Assembly: GCA_018257865.1 (NCBI GenBank)
Contig: JAEUBA010000138.1
Coordinates: 1 to 50,308 of the forward strand
Direction: 5' to 3'
From: Stereocaulon alpinum
Lineage: Eukaryota; Ascomycota; Lecanoromycetes; Lecanorales; Stereocaulaceae
DNA: 50,308 nucleotides
A model generated the notes under the pieces. The model worked only from the letters and a program-made list of their open reading frames with translations, was not told the origin of the DNA and did no database searches. Positions within the stretch are counted from its first letter, which is position 1; each line of letters opens with the position of its first letter. Made by a program: the position numbers and the translations under genes. This document shows, one piece after another, positions 44,078-50,308 of the stretch.

Positions 44078-47000
44078 TCAATGGTCAATATTAGCTTTGT
44101 AGCGGTTGAAAGATCCACATGCCTTCTTGGGTATATTGTCCGTCTTGGCTCCATTCCCAGTCACACATGGCAGCTGGATCCAATGGCTTTTAGAGTTGGA
44201 GTTCACATCAACAACATTCTCCTGCAGCAGCTTCACTACCGCCTCTTGCCCATTCTCCTCCGCATACACCAACGGCGTTCGGCCACTATAAGACTTCGAC
44301 TGCATGTCAACGGCATTCCCTAATAGTAGTGTCACCACTACCTCGTGCCCATTCTCTGAGGCATACGATAGTGGAGTCCGACCATAATATATGTCCTTGG
44401 AATCTACATCAACTGCTTTTGCCAGCAGCAGCCTCACTGCTGCCTCAAGCCCATGCCATGCGACATAAGACAACGCTGTTTGACCGTAGCGATCCTTGGT
44501 GTCCACATTGATGGCCTTCTCCAGTAGCAACATTATTATTGCCTCGTGTCCGTTCCGTGCGGCCCATAACAGCGGTGTCCGGCCATAGTAAGTATCCTTA
44601 TCCCTAGAGTCCAAATCGACTGCCTTTTCTAGCAGAAGCTCTACTGCCTCCTTGTGCCCATTCTCTGAGGCATATGACAGTGGCGTCCTACCCGTTCTAT
44701 CTCTTGACCAAAGCTCGGCACCGTGCTCGAGCAGCAGCCGGACGGTGGTTTCGTACCCATTCCTTGCCGCTAACGACAGTGGTGTGAGACCCCTTGTATC
44801 CTTTGAATCGACCTCGGCGTCCCACTCAAGCAGTTGTCGTACGACGGGTTCGTGCCCATTCATTGCCGCTAACGACAGTGGTGTGTGACCACTTGTATCC
44901 TTTGAATCAACCTCGGCGTCCCACTCAAGCAGTAGCCGTACAATGGCCTCGTGCCCCTTCTGAGCTGCTAGAAATAGTGGCGTGTGACCCCCCGTATTCT
45001 TTGAATCGACCTTAGCGTCCCACTCAAGCAGTAGCCGCACAATGGCCTCGTGCCCCTTGTGAGCTGCTAGAAATAGTGGCGTCATGTAATTCGTGTCGTT
45101 CGACTCGACTTCAGCACCTTGCTCGAGCAGCTGATGTACGACGGCCTCGTGACCATGCTGTGCAGCTAGCGACAATGGCGTTTGACCTCGACGGTTGTCC
45201 TTCAATTCGAGCTCTGGGCCCTGTTCCAGTAGCAGCCGTACCACAGCCTTGTGGCCCTGCTTAACAGCCCACGACAACGGCGTCCGATTATAAGTGTCTC
45301 GGATATCTAGATCATATCCATTCCCAAGTAAAGATGCTAATTGTTTGTCCAGACCGAAATATGCCGCAACGTGCACTCCGATCATATGCTGTGGAATATT
45401 TTGGCTATAGCTTGATTGTCCTGAGTACAGCTTTAAAGCTAGCATCGCCTGGATACAGGCGGTCAACTTGGTCTCCCTCTCTAAGAAGTGTAGAATTAGC
45501 TGATCTGTTGCTGTTGAAGCAGCCCGAGCATGGTGTCCCCAGTTTTTCGCCGCATAGCGATAAAGAGCGTTCTCCCGTAATCGTATCTCAAACTGTTCAT
45601 CTGTCGTACAGAGCCCAGTATTAAAGCTACTAAATGAAAGATAGGTAATGCAAGTTTTTGTCATTTCAGACTCCGCGTCTGGGAACCAACGTTCCTTTGT
45701 CCGCTCGAAATATTCCTGCGTTGTATAATGGACTAATCGAATAACACCACTCTCTTCGTCGACCGTAACTAATCCAGCACATACTGAGACCATTCTTTCG
45801 GTTCGCTCGAGATTATCTTCGTCAAGCTTAGAGTCACCAACCACTATAGCAAGAGCATGTTGAAGCTCTGAAGTAGTTAAAGGCCTCTTAGCGCAAGTGA
45901 TCCACAGTAGGACCTTTTCGGCAAGCCGACGAAAGCCGGGCTGTTGTCTATTAATCCTTTCCATTACGTCTTTATACGCTTTGTCTAACACTTGGTGCTT
46001 CTGGTCTTCGCTTGACCCTAGACTTTGCCTCCGGAACTGCATTAATGCGCTCCGAACAGATCTTAGTGTGGTCTTATCGTCAAGTGAACCGAGGTAAATC
46101 TGTGCTAAGAGAAACCTATGAGCTAGTTAATAAGGCGATTATTTTAGATAAAACCTAGTAACATACATTCCGTCGACAGCGTCCGCTATTGCGACCTTGA
46201 TCTCATCTTGCAACTCTTGATTCCAGTCATCGAATGACGATAGGTGTCTCATCTGAGCTTCCAAGTATCTCTCTATATCCTCCTTGTTTGCACGAATCTC
46301 TAATAATATGTTCCCCTGGAATTCCGTAGTGATTTCCGGTATAAACCTTGAAGTTGCAAAGAGATTCACCACTTGATTAGCCTGAAGGCTGAAAATCTCT
46401 GATAGGAATCTTTGTCGACAGCCATCGAAAACTTGACATTCATCAAGTGCATCAACGATAAGAAAGACTCTTGAATATAGCGTAGTAACGGCCTGGAGAG
46501 ATCTAGAAACCTCCTTGAGGGATGGCCGTGTCCGTTTCGTCTCATGTCGGTTATAAAGCTCTTTCACGGTGCTTGGTAGAGACGGCTGAGTCTCAGCTAG
46601 CTGTTTTAGCAAGCTCCCGAGCAAGTTATTGATCTTCTGCTCGTCTTGACGCCGGAAGTTGCAGTAGATATATGCAATTCCAATAGTCGGATCATTGGAA
46701 AACTGTGCAGTAAGCTCTTCTACAATAATGGATGTGAGAATTGTTTTCCCAGCTCCGGGGATTCCAGGACAGAACAATGTCTGTTTGTCGGTTTCCAGCC
46801 ATGCCCGGAACTCTACTGAGTCTAGAAACCATTGACCAGTTCCTGCCTGTCGTCGACTAACAAAGTCGTGCTGCTGAGTAGTGTAGTCAGTAGGAGTGAG
46901 CCACGTGAGAATTGACTGACGCTCGTCACGATATTGCCCGTCTTCCTGTTCTCTTCTCACTCTCTTGACCTCTTGATACGTAATGTCCCCGTCGTCGCGT

Positions 47001-47634
47001 ATCCTTTTTAGATTGGTTGTCGTCCCCTCTTGCCAGTCACTGGCTTGTTTGAAATGTTTGTTCTGCTCCTTATCCAATCCATCAAGCTTTGTATCGGTGT
47101 TCTTAATAGCATCACCAATATCCCGAAGGTCTTCTGCCACGTTGCGGATGTAACTTTCCACTCCCTGTAGAATAGTTCTAGGCAAAACGTAATTAGGAAC
47201 AGGATATTTAGAGGAGGGGGCAGAGAATACCGTTGGTCGGCATGCAAAGCAACCATAAATAGCTCCTTGGCTCTATCCAAAGCCTTTAGCGACGCTTTTA
47301 ACTTGTAGTCAAACCTCGGTCCTATGACGTGCTTCCCAATAAAGCTACTTGTTCCCACAAAAACTTCGATAGTATGCAGCGTTTTTTCACATTGTTTAAG
47401 TACGGGCTTGAGGTACTCAAGACTGCTGAGTCGCGCTTCGTCGTCTTCGTAGATCTCGAGGTGTGTTTGAAAAGATTTCACTACTCCATTGAATCCATAC
47501 AAAGCGATTATCATCGCGCTTAGGTCGGAAGAGCCGAATCCAGAAGGACCTAGAAACTTTCTGGAGAGCTTTAGACATGATCCGGCGAGTTGGATAATAG
47601 CGATGACGCTGGCGGCAAGACTGAGTCCGTCCAT
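44078..47634 (-). CDS. NACHT-ankyrin NLR, intact
   Basis: Exons 47634-47231, 47177-46167 and 46115-44078 join to 3453 nt, 1150 residues with no stop. The introns are 53 bp (GTATTC...CCTAG) and 51 bp (GTATGT...CATAG), both in phase. Residues 1-135 are a fungal STAND N-terminal helical domain (MDGLSLAASVIAIIQL) of the kind linked to cell-death induction. Helices follow, then NACHT with Walker A GIPGAGKT and Walker B LIVDALDEC. A DGMFLLAQIYLGSLDDK block and about twelve ankyrin repeats complete the protein. It lies between termini D and E with E on its 5' side. A UBP-type zinc finger may be spliced on at the 3' end. Confidence 0.87.
44170..45335 (-). repeat. Ankyrin repeat array of the NLR
   Basis: About twelve units of 33-36 residues with the TPLSLAA...NGHE...VRLLLE pattern. 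The middle units (44760-45060) are nearly identical (EWDAEVDSKDT), which suggests recent repeat duplication or conversion. Confidence 0.85.
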
Positions 47635-48009
47635 GTTTCTCCACGCTAGCCAGCCGCATTTGTGATGTCAAGTGCAGCTCTGTTGTGCACATGGAAAGAA
47701 GGTTGAAAGCGAAGAATGAAAGAAAGGATGTGTTGCTAGCTTTGCAGAGATGTCGTCCGCGCTCAGCCTCCCCAAGCAGACTAAGGCAGACGCATTTGCC
47801 ACGTCAGATGGGGGCAGACGCGATTCTAGTCTCGCTGCGCTAGAAGGTCGCAAGGCATCGTTGTCAGATTCAATCACCGCCTTCGCCTTCGCGCTATCAG
47901 AGTCTGCGCTAGCACGCAACGGACAGCTGTTCTCATCACAAGAGTCCAGCCACACTTTTACCAGCCACAGAACGGGCTTGGCCAGCTTATCTAAATAACC
48001 CAACCTTAT
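47635..48009. other. 5' flank of the NLR
   Basis: A 111-codon minus-strand frame (47668-48003), rich in Ser/Ala/Asp, overlaps it. It resembles no family I know and may be the leader region. The promoter should be here or in the adjoining repeat. Confidence 0.4.
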
Positions 48010-48761
48010 CAGTTCTTAATTGTTTAAAACGTTCTAGGGCCGCATTGTGCTAACCGGAAATGGGCCGCTTTGTTTAGAAAGTACCAAAGCACGATATAGT
48101 TGGAAGTATTTTCTATAACTGTGATAAGGCTTTAAGGCCCGGACTCGACTCTTTTGTTAAAATCTGGACTAAATAGAGTTTGTTGGTAAAGCTATGGTAG
48201 AGAAATTCTGTTTCGCTATCAAGCAAGGCTCTCGTTAAGTCGGGCGCAATGGCGACGATAGGTTCGGTAATTTTCCTATTAGCGTGTATAAGTGGGTAAA
48301 GAAAAGTATCACTACGCAGAGCCATCTGGTGTGAAGGTGTGGGATTAAGGGCGTCGGTCAAGAGAACACATTAGTAGAATAGCAAGTGCAAGGGGGCTGC
48401 ATGTAAGACGGAGGTAGAAGCGAATAAGACGGAGGTAGAATTGAAGACTGCTAACCGTAACGACTGCCTGTTGCTAGGACAATTACATGTAGAAAAGAAT
48501 GATGCCTCTTCTAGATGCAGCAACATTCGTTGCTATATGAAGGTCCCTGAAGCCAAGCCCTTGCTGACTAATCGCTGACTAACTAACGTCCACCAACCAA
48601 TTACCGTCTGCTACTGAGAAGCCTGCAGCTGCACTGTCCACACCACCACACTGGTACTACGCACATATTAAGACGTGAGCAGAGTTCCGTTATATTGAAG
48701 TGTAAGTACCTGCTGATTTTCTCGGCACGGAGGGATTCTCGGAACGCAGGGAGGGACGTTA
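48010..48761 (-). repeat. TIR-family terminus E with subterminal repeat
   Basis: Read on the minus strand from 48761 it starts TAACGTCCCTCCCTGCGTTCC, then a GTGCCGAGAAAATC block and a GGTACTTACACTTC block. After skipping the solo LTR (48330-48650) it continues with sequence matching terminus A (GGAAAATTACCGAACCTATC versus AGAAAATTACCGACCTTATC). It lies 5' of the NLR at 47634 in the same orientation. Confidence 0.78.
48330..48650 (+). mobile_element. Solo LTR, second copy
   Basis: Same family as 9608-9896: starts TGTGAAGGTGTGG, ends CCACACCACCACA, flanked by the 4-bp target duplication CTGG (48326-48329 and 48651-48654). It contains a local duplication of AGACGGAGGTAGAA. It is inserted within the terminus E repeat and is therefore younger than it. 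Confidence 0.88.
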
Positions 48762-48972
48762 GACTAGAAAGGAGTTAGGATTGCTCGCAAAAGAGAAAAT
48801 CCGAATGCCGAATCCAGCCACGTAGTATAATCACACCGTCTACATCAACTGTAATATATAATAGATTACGTTCCAACGGAAGCGCCAGACTACGGTCGGC
48901 TAAAATTACTTATCCAAACCAACTTCCGGACACCTACCCCCCCCCCATCTCCCCATCAAGTAGCCTATAAGA

Positions 48973-50200
48973 ATGGCGCCCACCTTCAGAACTCCTCTAC
49001 ATACAGACAATGACAATCTACTCCATGCAACCAGTCCTCCTGCTCTGCAATCAATGAGTCCTAGGTTAGGTCGCAAAGCCTCTCGATCCAACGGACCAAA
49101 CCCACCACTGAACGATTGGAAACTCCGTCTACGCTCGCAATCACGCCGGCCAGCAAAAGGTGCGATACTGCGTTTACGCCCAGAGCCGACAGGGACGACC
49201 ACCCAAGCATCCTCGTCCCAAGCCAACAAACGAAAAGCACCTGAAGACGACTGCCCACGTACGACGAAGAAAACAAAGACGAAGGCTCCGCAGGACTGCA
49301 AAGGCGATAAGCCGACGAAGAGAAAACGGGAAGAGTCGCTCCCTGAAGACTTGCCAGATATCGGAGGATCTCTCGCAAAATGTCACAAGCCTATTACGCC
49401 GGTACACTCCTTGACCCGGAACAATCTGAAGCTCTTTGAGGAGAGTATGGCCCCATCGAATTCAACCAAACCCCGAAGCAAATCGGCTGCCATTCCGTCC
49501 AAGCGAAGCTGTCCTACGCCTACAGAACTATCTTCAACGTCCTCTCTATCTTCTCGAGCATACTCCGCAAAAGATGTCCGCTTTGAAAAGGCATTGACGG
49601 CCTTGAAAGTTACTGTTGGGCGGGGTGCACAACAGCCAGATGCAGAAGATGTCAAGAGGCTCTTGGAAGTTATGGAGAAGAAGCGCGACTCGCCGGAACC
49701 TGAACTTGACAGCAGTGACTTCTATGAGATCGTGTCCATTGTTGGGAGCGAAAACGAAGCAATGGTTGTCGGCAGAGTGACGTCGCTGCTCTGGCCTATT
49801 CGAGATCTGGCCCGCAACAATCACAGAACCAAGGATCTACTCTATCGTATGGATACCCAGTGGCAAAATTGGGGTTCTGTTCAACTTGGAGAGCTTCCAA
49901 CGGGAAAACCAGATAGGTGTATCTTATTCAAGGGCTCTGCTTTTACCCCAGATGGACGAGGGCAGATCACATCTCCATATAAAGATGAAGCAGGGTTTTA
50001 CCCCGTTTTTATATGTGAAGTCAAAACTGCTCTGTAGGGGCCTAGGATAGCTGATAGGCAGAATGCGAACAACGCCATATCGGTTCTGAAAGCAGACTTC
50101 GAACTTCAACAGAGACTCGGCCATGAGATGGAGATGGAGAGGAAAATTCGGCTTATCACCACAGCACATAATACCAGGAGTCAATGGTTGATTGATTGAT
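48973..50200 (+). pseudogene. Accessory protein with one RIP-type stop
   Basis: Open from 48973 to a TAG at 50035-50037, then in the same frame with sensible residues (GPRIADRQNANNAISVLKAD) to about 50200. The stop fits CAG. The N-terminal half is basic and low-complexity (possible nuclear signal KRKREES) with a LTRNNLKLFEESM block that I associate with large fungal accessory families. The C-terminal half holds RDLARNNHRTKDLLYRM, KPDRCILFKGSAF and FYPVFICEVKTAL. The final E-x-K suggests a nuclease-like fold. The gene may still make a 354-residue product. Confidence 0.5.
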
Positions 50201-50308
50201 TGGTTTATACGCCTATTCTAGTATCTATATATACTAATGAGGGTGTTCTATTACATTATTTGTGAAACCAGTAGATGGTACACGTAGTGTGCCTTTCCTA
50301 GCCGCAAG

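Noticed and set aside
47668..48003. 111-codon minus-strand ORF upstream of the NLR
   Set aside because: Low-complexity Ser/Ala/Asp content without recognisable domains. More likely leader or promoter sequence.
1..50308. Starship captain (DUF3435 tyrosine recombinase)
   Set aside because: No frame shows the expected recombinase motifs, so a complete Starship cannot be claimed from this window.

Overview
The window comes from a filamentous ascomycete (Pezizomycotina-type) genome. The evidence is short introns of 46-62 bp with GTRNGT donors and CTRAY branch sites, fungal STAND/NLR genes, a HET-domain fragment, a DUF3723-like gene, Ty3/gypsy elements, and pseudogenes whose in-frame stops nearly all look like CAR to TAR or TGG to TAG changes. 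That is the CpA-to-TpA mark of repeat-induced point mutation (RIP). The stretch is accessory, transposon-rich DNA; I see no housekeeping gene. All gene models below were assembled by eye from open frames, splice signals and remembered family patterns, without any search.

Layout. 1-4273: 3' part of a RIP-damaged Ty3/gypsy element (pol and 3' LTR). 4384-4463: terminus 'F' of a TIR family. 4751-10578: intact DUF3723-like gene (minus strand), a RIP-damaged kinase-like gene, and a ferric-reductase pseudogene interrupted by a solo LTR. 10595-13825: intact coiled-coil gene and a broken PD-(D/E)XK-like gene. 13867-29511: a unit bounded by inverted termini A and B. It carries an intact NACHT-WD40 NLR and an intact SesB-like alpha/beta hydrolase, separated by a complete 8.6 kb gypsy element (LTRs 18494-18678 and 26916-27097, 4-bp target duplication). 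29512-32940: decayed ORFs and a MADS-box fragment. 32941-36451: terminus C followed by a RIP-damaged NACHT-ankyrin NLR. 36728-38302: HET and casein-kinase-1 fragments. 39227-40728: an apparently intact fusion of a STAND-type N-terminal domain to an MBD4-like HhH-GPD DNA glycosylase. 41691-42530: another nuclease-like pseudogene. 42812-48761: a unit bounded by termini D and E, carrying an intact NACHT-ankyrin NLR with a UBP-type zinc-finger exon behind it. 48973-50200: one more accessory gene with a single stop.

Main interpretation. The NLR at 14513-17592 begins with a short motif (NYG-x3-NQVG-...-G) that recurs as the C-terminal 22 residues of the SesB-like hydrolase at 27290-28461. Paired motifs of this kind, at the N-terminus of an NLR and the C-terminus of a neighbouring cell-death effector, are the hallmark of fungal amyloid (prion-like) signalling pairs. 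Before the gypsy insertion the two genes lay about 1.1 kb apart in the same orientation. Both are intact although their neighbours are RIP-damaged, and both sit between inverted termini (about 7.0 kb once the gypsy element is removed). Related termini flank or precede the other NLRs, which suggests a TIR transposon family that repeatedly carries NLR genes.
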